Origin: Cydia pomonella
Lineage: Eukaryota; Arthropoda; Insecta; Lepidoptera; Tortricidae
Direction: 5' to 3'
Assembly (NCBI RefSeq): GCF_033807575.1
Contig: NC_084715.1
Span: 13,255,349 to 13,319,348 of the forward strand
DNA: 64,000 nt
Shown here: positions 13,216 to 24,900 of the stretch, in pieces
How positions within the stretch are numbered: the first letter of the stretch is position 1
How the letters are laid out: each line of letters begins with the position of its first letter
Notes under the pieces: generated by a model
Told to the model about the DNA's origin: nothing
The model's input: the letters and a program-made list of their open reading frames with translations, nothing else
Databases searched by the model: none
Made by a program: the position numbers and the translations under genes

Positions 13216-13399
13216 CTCGAAAAAATCTGTTTCATCCGCTATAGTTACAGTTTCTGTGTGTTTTGCCGGGTATTGATTACAGTGAATGAGGAACGGTAGA
13301 TATTTAAATGCGAAGGATATATTATTTTTATTGTTTTTCTCTCGATAGGCTTCGTGAAATTACCGCTAAGCTTAACTCGAATTCAAAGAAAACAAAATC

Positions 13400-14170
13400 A
13401 AAAATCATCAGGATTTCTCATCAGACAAAGTCCGCCGAGGAATACTCCTTCCAGCTCTGCCTTTTACTTCTCCCTTATACACTCTCTTTATTAGCCTTCT
13501 TTCACTCATTCTTTCCACGTGTCGAAACCATCTCAACATACCTTTTTAAATGACTGTCACTACGTCCACTCGTTTCCTTTATCAAACTGTTCCTAATTCT
13601 ATCTTGTAATCTCACACCACACACACTTCTCAACACTCTCATTTCCACTGCATCCACTTGGCTCTGATGCCTCTTCTGCCATACCGCTACCGCTACCGTA
13701 CATAAGTTTGGGTACCAACACCCCTCTATGCACAGCCAACCGTTAAAAGCGTTAAATGTCCCATTCACACGATATCCAGCATTTACTTCTCAATGTCTTT
13801 ATCATGCTAACCGTCTCTAGTGAACAAGGTTCCCAGATACACAAATTCTCACTTGGTCCACTCTTTCTTGACCAATCAAAATTTCACTGTTTGTCATATT
13901 TTCTCCCTTTCCAAATACCATTACTTTAGTCTTGCTTACATTTATTTTCATTCCTTTCCTTTCAAAAGACCCATGCATTCTAGTTACCATCTCCTGCAAC
14001 TCTTCACCCGATGACGCTAGCAATACCAGGCCATCTAAAGAAGACATTTGTCGAGTAACCTACTCATTCTCAGCCCACATTCGTTATCAAATTCTCAAAT
14101 GATGCAATGCAAACTACTGTCCATGAGTAGATTAAACAGCCACGGTGCCGCTTCATATCCTTGCTTAACA
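13400..14170 (-). mobile_element. Non-LTR retrotransposon fragment, reverse transcriptase
   Basis: The minus strand reads GAAPWLFNLLMDS, then LDGLVLLASSGEELQEM with INVSKTKVMVFGKGE, then QVDAVEMRVLRSVCGV and, in another frame, GMLRWFRHVERMSERRL. These are the RT palm and the C-terminal region of a common lepidopteran LINE ORF2. The catalytic YADD is degraded and frameshifts break the frame. Old, inactive copy. Confidence 0.8.
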
Positions 14171-15730
14171 CTCTTATTGATGCTAAACCACTCAACTGTC
14201 CGTTTACTCTCACACAACCACTGAAATAGAGCGGTTCAAAATACAATGAAATGAAAGGCTGTTTTATAGGCAACTGAGTGACTAAAAATAAATATTAAAT
14301 GTGAATCGGAAAATAATTACCTACCTACTAATTTATTTATTTCTCTTACGTGTAACTTTAACCACCCAAGTTATACAATAATATTACTTCACGCAACGAT
14401 GCATTTATAGTAATTTTTAGCTAGAAATATTGAATACGTCTAATTTTTGTGTTTCGAATCGTTTTTATAAATGTGGGCATCTCAGTAGGATGATAAAATT
14501 TAGTCAATTAAGTGGATTTCTGCAAAATATCATTAGTTTTTGCAATATGTACAAATAGTTTTTGAATAACACGATACAAAAACCGATTTCCCGTTCATTT
14601 TCTTATTACATAAAAAGTCGAATATTCGAATACCTGAAAGATTCAAAAATTTGCAATCCCTAGTCCCCTCCTCTCCCTCTGACGCAAGTCCGCTTTTAGC
14701 ATTTTCATTTTAGACAATATTCTTAGAGTTTAATTTAATCCTAAAATGTACAACTTTCCCAAAAATTAAAAATAAATGTCAACCAGGACATATTTCATGC
14801 AAAAAGGGGGGGTTGCATCAGGGGTAGGGGAGGGGACGCTAGTATGCATAAAGCACCATAACCTAAAGGTTTGTTTTTCAAAAAAACATAATTTGACCGA
14901 ATCACTTTGGCTGTTGGCATAATTTAGTTCAGGCTTGGGGTACAATAATAAAACTCGGAAATTTGTTGCAATTTTTAAATTTTTATTTGGGAAAATATTA
15001 TAAAAGTATTGCAAAACCAAACAAAAATGACACAAAATTGTGTAACATAAAAATTAATAACGACGAATAAAAGTAAAACATCATAAAAATGATTTTAACA
15101 TAACAAATAATTTAAATTAAATCACTCATTATAAGGTTACATATATCTAATTATGTAAAAAGATAATCTCGCTTGACTGGAATGAATACGTAGGTATATT
15201 AGATAGTTATCATAATTCTCTTAATATAAATTGACTAATATTTGGTTTATCAAAATCAGAAGCTCGTTAGTGCGTGAAAATACATTATTATCACAGTGTT
15301 CAGCAGATATTTTCTTGTATATGGCGTGACTGGTAAAACATTTATGTGACATAATAAATTACACAAAAACCCTTATAGAGTACGTAAACAACCATAGTAA
15401 AATGGAATACTGATATCATAAGACCGTAAATAATAATTATAATAAAATGTTGAGACTTGCTCATTCAGTCTATTTTTTGGTATTTTCTATTTGGATATTT
15501 TTGATATGCAACTTTGTACATCGCAGACTAGAAGATATTGAGCATTCGTGCTTTATTTTTTTTTCATCTTTGGCCTTAGCGATACAACTTTAGAAAGGAT
15601 AACTTAATAGTTATAAGGGCCCTTTTGAATATTCACCTAACCCAAAAGCAGGGTCCCAAAATGGAATGGTTCATTATATCCTTCTAGTAGGACACTGGAG
15701 GTTAATTAATTTTCTAATTGTCAGTATTGC

Positions 15731-15780
15731 ACTGGTCTTGTTGCAAGTCTTAACGTCGCTGATGAGGCGATGCCGCCTTA
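15731..15780 (-). repeat. eroded duplicate of the kazrin C-terminal coding sequence
   Basis: About 50 nt downstream of the stop, minus-strand sequence aligns with the end of exon 19: the real exon reads R-H-R-R-V-K-S-I-G-D-I-N-A-C-S-K-T-S-V and this copy R-H-R-L-I-S-D-V-K-T-C-N-K-T-S-A. Similarity is clear at both DNA and codon level, with small gaps. Confidence 0.5.
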
Positions 15781-15782
15781 TC

Positions 15783-15788
15783 TTTATT
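15783..15788 (-). terminator. candidate poly(A) signal of kazrin
   Basis: AATAAA on the minus strand, 51 nt after the stop codon. It is the nearest canonical hexamer; others follow further downstream in AT-rich DNA, so the real 3' end is not fixed. Confidence 0.4.
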
Positions 15789-15838
15789 GTAGGATACTGT
15801 AGGTAGACTATTAGACTAGGAGGGTTGCCGGTGTTGTC

Positions 15839-15983
15839 CTACACAGAGGTCTTGCTGCAGGCATTGATGTCACCGATGCTTTTCACGCGGCGGTGCCTTT
15901 TCTGCTTCACAACGGAGTCGTCCGTAGACTTGGCCGGCAGCGGAGAGCTAACTCTGTGCGCGTGGTCCGCCTTTTGTCCGTAT
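15839..15983 (-). CDS. KAZN: kazrin coding exon 19 (residues 975-1022, C terminus)
   Basis: The acceptor is TTGTTGTTGTACAG. It encodes a basic tail (VVKQKRHRRVKSIGDI) ending A-C-S-K-T-S-V, then TAG at 15841-15839. The last residues T-S-V fit the class I PDZ ligand pattern [ST]-x-hydrophobic. Confidence 0.93.
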
Positions 15984-18900
15984 CTGTACAACAACAAAAA
16001 TACTATGGATAGTTATTACTTCTTTTTAAAATGCACCCTCGGTTCTAACAAAATACAGAAACTTGTTTTTTTAATCGGTAACATGCTTTAAATTTATATT
16101 TTTGATATATCTTTGTAAGTTCTCTTTCTTTTATTACAACAAGAGGTATCCTATCCATAACACAAAATTGAAAAATAATGCTTCAAACTACTAGTCTTTT
16201 GGACTTTGAAGAATTTTGCACTTATGTTGAAATGATTATGCGAAATGACTTTCTTTCAACTGAAAAACTCGTATAATGCTAGAGGGCCTAATATAATTTA
16301 CATCAGTAGGTACCCACCTGTGAGTAATCCCCGCATTCTCCTTTACATCATTCAGTCTGGTTCGACTGTCCCGCGTGGAGACGCTGGACTGCGAGTAGAG
16401 GCTCAGCGGCGTGTAGATCGGCTCGTACTCCTGCAGCGTCGGCGGCGGCGCGTACGCCATGCTCAGCTGCGATAACGTCCGCACGGCTATGGGCGGCGAG
16501 TATGACATCTGGTAGGGCTGCGTAGTAAGGCTTAGCACGCTTGAACTCTCGCTAGAACTTGAAGGCGAAGTACGGTCGTGCTTTGGTTTCAGGACACCTA
16601 GTGCTCGAGTTATGGAACCCTGTTAAACAATAAATCGCAAATAAATGCACTGGTACTAACGAGAAAAAACATCGACAGAATAACTGAGAGGTAAGTACTT
16701 AGAATGGAACCTCTTAGTGCAGATCTTGGGAAGCAATATGCCATAAAATGGCCCGATATAGAAAAGAGAGAAAATTATGATGGCACCCTTTTATCAAACG
16801 ACTTTTAAGGCAATCATAAAAATCGAACTTACAATATAATACAAATACTCTTTATTGCACACCTCAATAAAATAAAACAATACAAAAGAGAACAGAAACA
16901 CAAGCAGAGGTAAAAAACAAGCGAACTTAATTAAAAATAATATAACTTAATTAAATGATTCAAAGTTATCTTTCCACCTATTGCCACCTGCATAAGAGGA
17001 TAATATGGTTAAATAGAATTATTTACGAGTACAATATTCGAATATGGATTTGCATAAAAGCCAATCCAGTCTAAATACATACCCTGAGACTGTGCCTTCG
17101 GGAGTCACCGCTTAAATCAATTCCCGGCAATCCCGTCGCAACCGACCTCGAGAAGGGTCGTCCCAACATCCTTATCTGATGCCCGAACATATTCCTGCAA
17201 ATGTAATGAATCGATTTCATCTCGGCAAGACTCCAAGCAGCTAACAGTATCAAAGCCAGGCAGAGCGATTACGGCTAATCGTTTAACACGTATTTATGTT
17301 CATTGAATATCAGGAAGTTAAAGGGTTCATTAAGTTTATGACTAAGACACAAAAAGCTAACATGCAACTTTTTGGAATTTTAATATTTCTCCTACGTAAC
17401 CTGGCACGTATATACATTTAAATGTGGTTAGGTAAGACTCTTCTATTTATAATCGTTAAAGATAACAGCTAAAACACATAGTTGCTGTAAAAGTGTATCG
17501 ACAATATTAAGTTATTGCATAGACACCAAAAGCATGATATGATGCACTTTGCTGAAATAACAAATCATGCTTTTTTTTATTGTGATAAACAAAAGTCAAT
17601 TATTTTAAGTAAACAGTAAGGCCTGATTTTTTAATCGTTAATAAAAGAAACTAATAACATTTTAACTTGTAATATATACGTCACTCAAAAGCAACCCTTT
17701 GCTTTTGACATGGTAGATGGTAAAGGAATATTCTAAAAATAATTATCAAATATTTTTGGGGATTAGAAAACCAGTCCTAACATCTGTAAATTTTTACCAT
17801 TATATACGAGTATACAAAGAATAGTACTGCGTCACACCTGCCATTTTTCCGGCTTGGCTAAAGTTCGTTATTTACAGAAGTCACGCAGTACTTTTCTTTG
17901 CGATTCTCATTGGAATATTAAAATTTAAAACAACGATGAAGACGACAAAAGTAAAACAAGCACAAAATATCGATGTGGTCGAAAGTGATTTTTGGCATGA
18001 AACCATAAAATGTTGAATGAAAGGAGAAAGAGTGGATAGAGCCCGATTACAGTGCGGTCTACATGATGATGACAGAGGCATTCATGATGTAACGATAAAA
18101 TGGTCTTTACCGTTCTGTCCCGACGCAAGGGTCGCCGAATTAGGGGTGAAGGGGTAAAGAAAGGTGGCGGAGTCCTTTATATTTCATCTCGTTAATCAGG
18201 ATTTATTCACATTTATATGTCAATTGATATTGTTACAGTTGAACCTAATAATTATACACTGTCGTTTTAATTTACAATTATGAATGTATACAAGTCAAAA
18301 ACATAGTTATTTTACAGTATCAATAAATGCTATTATTGTTATTACCCTAAAGCTATTGCAAATGGTTCTGTTTTTAATTTAAAACTAGAAAATGTCCAAT
18401 TTTATTAACTGGTTCAAAATCTCATTATTTAATTAATATTTTTGACAATAATTAAACCAATCCTTTAAAATGTTTATTGTTAATGGGATCTGATTCACCC
18501 CCTATATAATATGAAGCATTTAATGCTTTTAAGTCAATATCAATTAAATTGTATACATTTACTAATTAATTAAAGATCGATCGATCTCGAGTAAACATTG
18601 ATTTGACAAATCTAATCTACGGCAAGTTCGGGTTCTAGGGGGCTACGTGTGAACATTGACTCTAACATTGACGAAGGCAAGGGGTACAAAAGAACAGTTT
18701 CCGATCGCTTGATTTTTGTGAGATTCATTTACTTACAAACCACGTCTCCTACAATAGGTACCTTATCAGTCTTCACTGCTCGTAAAGTTAACATTCGCTT
18801 AATAACGTTTCACAAACGAGCGGCTTCGACGGAAGAATCATAAAAAACTTTGCAAAAAATGCTTTGTGTAAAAATAGCAACTTTACAAACATCTTGATAC

Positions 18901-21900
18901 AAGGAATTTTACATAGATACAGTTTTGAAGTTTGGCGTTAAAGCGGGATTTATTTGTTGAAGGATAACTTTTTTGTCTTTGTGGGTTTATCTTTGTTTTG
19001 TGGACAACATGGATGCTCGGGCAGCCTCCACTTGCAGTTCTTCCACCTGGCAAAATATCGTATACCTGCAGGATTGCACCTTACATTATAATCAACTACA
19101 GCGGCTCACCTACGGGCGTGGCGCGGGTGGACGGTACTACATGCAGTGTGTCCTGAGGGGTGAGCTGCTACAGATAGTCCGGGACACAGCACTACTCCGA
19201 CATCGCTCGGTTTCATTTACAACAACAACCAAATACGGCGGTGACCCAGGGGTAATACAATTCTAATACATTTTGGAAGTCTATGCAGCCAATGTTCAAG
19301 GTATTATTCATATTTTAACATAAATCTCATATATATATTACCTATTTATTGCTAATCTCGGACTATGCAGAAAATTAGTAATGTTCAAGAAAATGGGCTA
19401 AATATTATTACATGAACAGGAACAGTTTGTTGTAGTAATTCATGGGACGTATAATCAAAAATGTTAACAGAACGATACAATATTTGCAATACATAGTTTA
19501 TAACATTATCTTCAATTAGTTACATTTTCTAGCTTAAGCAAATATTATATTTTCTTATTGTCATGATTTTAATTAATTGATAAATACTCACCTCGCTGGA
19601 ATGATAAGAGCGTCAAATTCGGTGACGAGATGTCTTCTAATAATGCTCTTGGAGGGCGGAATGCCGAGCGCTGTGGCCATTGTCTCGCCCGTGAACGATG
19701 GTTCGAGCACTACTAATCCTCCGTGGACTCCGCTGTCTAAAAACATCCAACCCTATAAACTCCATTTTCTTTCCAAAGAAGTATGTTTGATAAAAGTAGC
19801 CAGAAGTTTACCTTTCAGGTTTTCAGCAAATTCACCTAGGTCGATATTATGAGCCCACCGCATAAATCTTTGATTGGTCCAAACTAAAGGATCTGCATCA
19901 ACATTTTCACATTGATGCCGCCTCACAGCCAGCGCCTAAAAAATATTTTTATTCAGTTATAAATATAAATTGAAGAAATGATTCTACCAGATCATTGTTT
20001 CCTACTAAACAGACCCCCCAGCTTATCTTCTAGATTATCAGCCTATCTTCCTAAAATGAACTGAATAAAAAGGAACAACAGACATAATTCTTCTCCAGTC
20101 AAAAGTGAATAAGAATAAATGGTATCGAAGTTAAAACCCCCCGAATGTTGGTAAAGAATCGGAAAGAGGAGTGTACGGTACTAGATGATTAATGTTTGCG
20201 CATTACAAGGGTCGCAATACGAGACGAAACACTCTGTGACGGCACCAGATAATCGCTCATTTGTTTCTGCTCCTTATCATTCGCGGGAAACGGCCATCTG
20301 TGTGATGGATGGGTAAAAAATTTATATAAAGGATAATCGGTTTTCTTTTTACCCTTATGGCGCAAATTTTGTAAGCGTCTACATTATTAACGGCTTTAGA
20401 CTTTCCCTAGTAGCTTCGATAAATGTGGCAACTCTTTGCGCCGACCGGGGTCTTAATTTATTTATTTTCTTGATACTTCGCGGATTCATAGTCTTATTTC
20501 GTACTTATTCTCGCGCATGGCCGGTTAATCAATCTATGGCGAATATAAAATTATATATAACAGATACACCATAAATTGTGTACCTATGTAAATTTAATTG
20601 CCTGGAATAAATAAGAGTATTTTTTTTACCACAATCTTTAGAAATATTTGCACATAATTCTCGATACAAATTGAGTCAAAATGGTGATAGGTCAACTGTT
20701 GTATCGTTTTGGGGCAGACTAATTAAGTTTACGACCTATACGATACTCACTTGTCTGTCGTACTTCATTATTCTCAGAAGATGTATCCCGTGCACAATAG
20801 ACGCCTGGTGAAACTTCCTCGTGACTCCGAGATACTTCTCCAGTTCCTTCTTGCTGATGGTATCCAGCATACGAGCGTCAACCAAGTTCGCCAAGAACGA
20901 CTCCGCATACTGTTGATAAAAAAACATAATTTTTACTATTTTTGGCTATTGCTGTTAACATATATCTACCTACTCGTGTTATATGACTCGACTAAGCGAG
21001 TTATTACGAGTATGATTGTTTATTTCAATAGTTAACGTTAACGCACGAGAATAATGACGGACTTGAATTTGTCACTTCCATACATTCGTTTTTGTATCTA
21101 TTGGTCTTTAAAGAAAATTGCCTTGGCTTATCTCCCTAGTATGTACTTGAGCGACACAATATGTTTTCGAATGTCACACCAGGTATTAAAAGTTTGTCAG
21201 CACGCCACTGTTCAGAGACAATTTCATACGATGCAAGAGTTGTATAAATGTATCACCATTTATTTAGTAGCACAAGCAAAAAGCAAAGTTAAGTCGAATA
21301 TTACCTGTGCTAGCCCGAGGTCTGGTAGCCACTCCGCTGCGACCCACGCGTGCGTAAGCTGCCCGATGGTGGGATGGCGCACCAGGTCCGGCCGCCGGCG
21401 CTCCTCGATGGCCAGCCGCAGCTTCTTGCGATGCATCGGCTGCGTCACGCCCAGCCCCGCCTCGAGGTCCGTGTCCGTCAACTCGAGCAGAACCTGCCCA
21501 TTCAAAGCACGGATCTAGAACCAACCAGAACACAATATTTGACGCTACTATTGCGTCAATCGACGAAGCTGGTGGTTACAATGATGTTATAATGGAAGAA
21601 TTGAAAATAAGCGTTTGGTACAATATCGTGATTCATGTACCCGATATATATTTACGATGATAATCGTAAATTAAATAAAATATTTTTTTCACCACACCAC
21701 CTCCTAAAGGCTCTTTTATTATTCAAAAACTGATGAGAAAGTCAAATTTTATCCACAAGAGTCAAGTATCTTGACGCAAGTTTTGAGTAAGCACGAGTAC
21801 CTCATGTTGGCTGGTGGAATTGACTTTTAAAGTATGATTTTAAATGGTGCATATTTAATACGTTCATTTGGATTAGGTGCATGTAGGTACCAAAACTAAA

Positions 21901-24900
21901 GCTCGAAGAAGCTGAACACGACATTCAATCATCATCATCATGACAAGTAAATCAATTTAATATGGGCGTGTAATAATTGTATTAAAATATTATAATTTTA
22001 TTAAAAATATACACCGTGGGCCCGTATAACCCGACAGCTTTTAAGTACACATTCCTGGGGTAATAAGGAGCAAATAATTTTCTTATGACTTTTCCTATGA
22101 ATTTCCCTATGTCAGTAGGTATATCTAAACCAAGTCATATATTGGCAGCGTTGCAGCCAAAAAAAGGTATTTTTCACTGAGCTATTACAGAAACCAACTC
22201 CAACATGAATATTCATTCCTTTTTAAAACAAGACCAATTTCAGAAAAGTTTGTATGACATTTAGTCTCTAAATACGGCCAAGAATACACCTTTAAAATCT
22301 GTCGGGTTATATGGGCCCACGGTATAACCTAATTATCCTCAATCACTTAGACATTCAACATTAATGAAGCCCGCAGAAATTAATTAAAACGTCAATGATA
22401 CAAAATTATTTGATAAATAAATAAATTGGTTTTCAAGCTACTGAAAATAGACGTGGTTAAATTAACACAGTGTTAAAAAACATTGCGAGCATGCACAATG
22501 AAATATTTGAAATTGAGATGACCCGATTTAAGTGTCAGTGCACTTATTCGATGCGCTCAATTTAATAAAAGTTGAAATTATCGTACATTTACGTTGAGGC
22601 AAAGCATCACCGCAACGGTTTTTAAATAAGTAAATTATTATCAATTTTATGGCGAAATTTTTGCGGAACTGATTTCCATATTAATCCAATGATTCAACAA
22701 AATTTTAAATAATGAAATTATAATATGAACGGGGTAACAAAACAGGAAACATTTGTTCTGTTTGTCATATTCAAATGTACGTGGAACAGTATTTTCCCAC
22801 AAAATCCGATAACGATGATTGGAGACGTGGATTGCAAAACGAAATAATAATGGATCGGAGTTACATACGACCGAGGCAAATCCCCCTTTCACGAGCAAAC
22901 AAGCGATTTTTTCCATTTGATTCTACATTTGCTGCATGAAGCCTTAACTAAGGTAACTAATGGTCTGGTGAATGCTTTTAGCATTTTCAAATTGTATGTT
23001 AACTGGAATGTTAAAGGTTAACTGGAAGAGATAACTGAAATGTATAAGTTCGCCTTTGTGCAAAAGATGTATGTTCTGTCCTGTTTTATGTTTCTTTCTG
23101 TACAATAAAGTGTTTTACTACTTAGTTAAATATAATAATGAAGACAATAACAATATATGTGTTAATAATTAATGCTGCACAAGGAAAACTCGTTTTTAGC
23201 ATGGCGTTTTGGAAAACTACTTTTAACATGAAAAAGTGCGCTGTCACCAAAAACAAGTTTTTACCGATACATATATTTTATCTAACATCAGAGGATAGTG
23301 AATATTCAAAACCGCGTCCTTCGCGTACTTTTTTAATATTTTTTTCATTTTAGTTTTATAACCGGTCACCTACTGCTATTTATGACCTCTAAACGTAAAA
23401 TCCGATGTGCACAAAAGTACTATTAAAATATGATAAAAGTATTGTAGGCCTACAATACATTTATCAAAAATATTCTTGGCGCCATCTAGTTTTAACATTT
23501 TAAAACCTTTTCTAGGGGTTCAAAATGCTTGAAATCTAGGTAGGTACTTTTCTGACTATAACTTCGGTAAAGGCGCAAATAACTAAAATATAAAAAATAT
23601 ATTTAATGTTATTTACTACTTTGACGATCCTCGCGGCGTTGCATGGGCTTGACAGTTTTCTTTATTTACTAGACTCTGTTGTCGCTTGCCATAAGGACGC
23701 CTTGACAGGTTATTCGTTTAAAGATACAAGCAAATCTCATCCTTATAGCAAGCGACAAAGTAGAACGTTTTGCCGGCCGTGGCCACATATAATATGATTA
23801 TACTTATTTCAATAGACAAGATAGGTAAACGAAAATATGATAATTTAGTATTAAATCTCGTCCAAGCTTTCTATAGAAATACAATAATATATATCTATAG
23901 CATTACATCGTTCACTGCAATATGATCTTCAAATACACACGAGGCAGCATACAGACTTGTCAATAATACGACCTCTCTCTGAATGAGGTCCCAATGCTTT
24001 CCGCCCGCATAAAGCAATGAGGCGACAGGATTGCATTGCATCCTATCGTTCAAATCGGTACGTATTTATGCGAAGCTAACTGAGCAGCAAGATACCCGCT
24101 GCGCGATAATGCTCATTTGTCATTCTGGTGAAGTTGAATACGTAGAGAATATACGGAATGGAACCGAGACAATATTAATCTAAAGAAGAAATTAAATCAT
24201 TATAAAATATAAAATGTGGCTTTTAGAGTACCTAACGACTATAAACTTAATTATACAATTCATACAAAACCAATATTCTTTACTGCACTCCTCAACACAA
24301 CATTCTACAAATCATGAAAATACTGTAAATTTTCCTTAACTAGGTAAGTATCAGAAACAAAAAGCACAAATGGAATTTGTTGTTTAGGTTTCTAGTATGA
24401 GAGATACGAACCTTCCCACTTTTAACGTTGTCCGCGACGGCGGCAGCGTATTGTGGCATGCCCAGCGCCAATTCTAACCACGCTATGATGGCAGGAGCCC
24501 TCCACCGCGAGAGAGGCAACGACGCTGCCTCGCGGAGTGCTGCCTCGCTGCCGAGCGGCGACCACGCACGGGAACCCGTCCCCGCGTATACTGGTTCTAA
24601 TAAATAAATAAAAACAGTTTAATATTCGCATACAATTCAAGATGCTCGGTTGACTTTCCAGACTCATTTTTTTTTCGGGGATCGCGACAAGTTAGTTCCA
24701 CGAAGAGTTACGACGACATTTACGAGGTAGGTTAAGACCTTTCACAGGGCGTAACTGACCTAATATGTAGGTAGCGTTAGTTTTTCTATATGAATAAAAT
24801 CATTAGTAGCGCTAGAGGACTTGATGCGATGGCAATGGACCTCGCAAAGCTCCCTTCGCATCCAATCACGTATGTACTTAGTCTTCGGTAATAGCTACTT

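Larger units (their letters stand above)
1..15730. other. Intergenic region beyond the kazrin 3' end
   Basis: No host gene could be supported on either strand. ORFs here are short and lack splice or family support. It holds a tandem duplication, LINE and SINE remnants and inverted-repeat elements, listed separately. From 14700 to 15700 it is AT-rich without recognisable structure. Confidence 0.6.
21494..24411 (-). other. kazrin intron 12
   Basis: 2.9 kb. It holds a TTTTTCACCACACCACC repeat end at 21685, an inverted-repeat element at 22010-22326 and a hairpin at 23678-23759. ORFs here look non-coding. Confidence 0.5.

Noticed and set aside
18973..19266. 97-residue plus-strand ORF
   Set aside because: No recognisable domain; GC-richer patch in an intron, possibly an old repeat.
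21260..21533. Long ORFs in all frames around the SAM exon
   Set aside because: They are shadows of GC-rich exon 13; only the frame joining exons 12 and 14 is coding.
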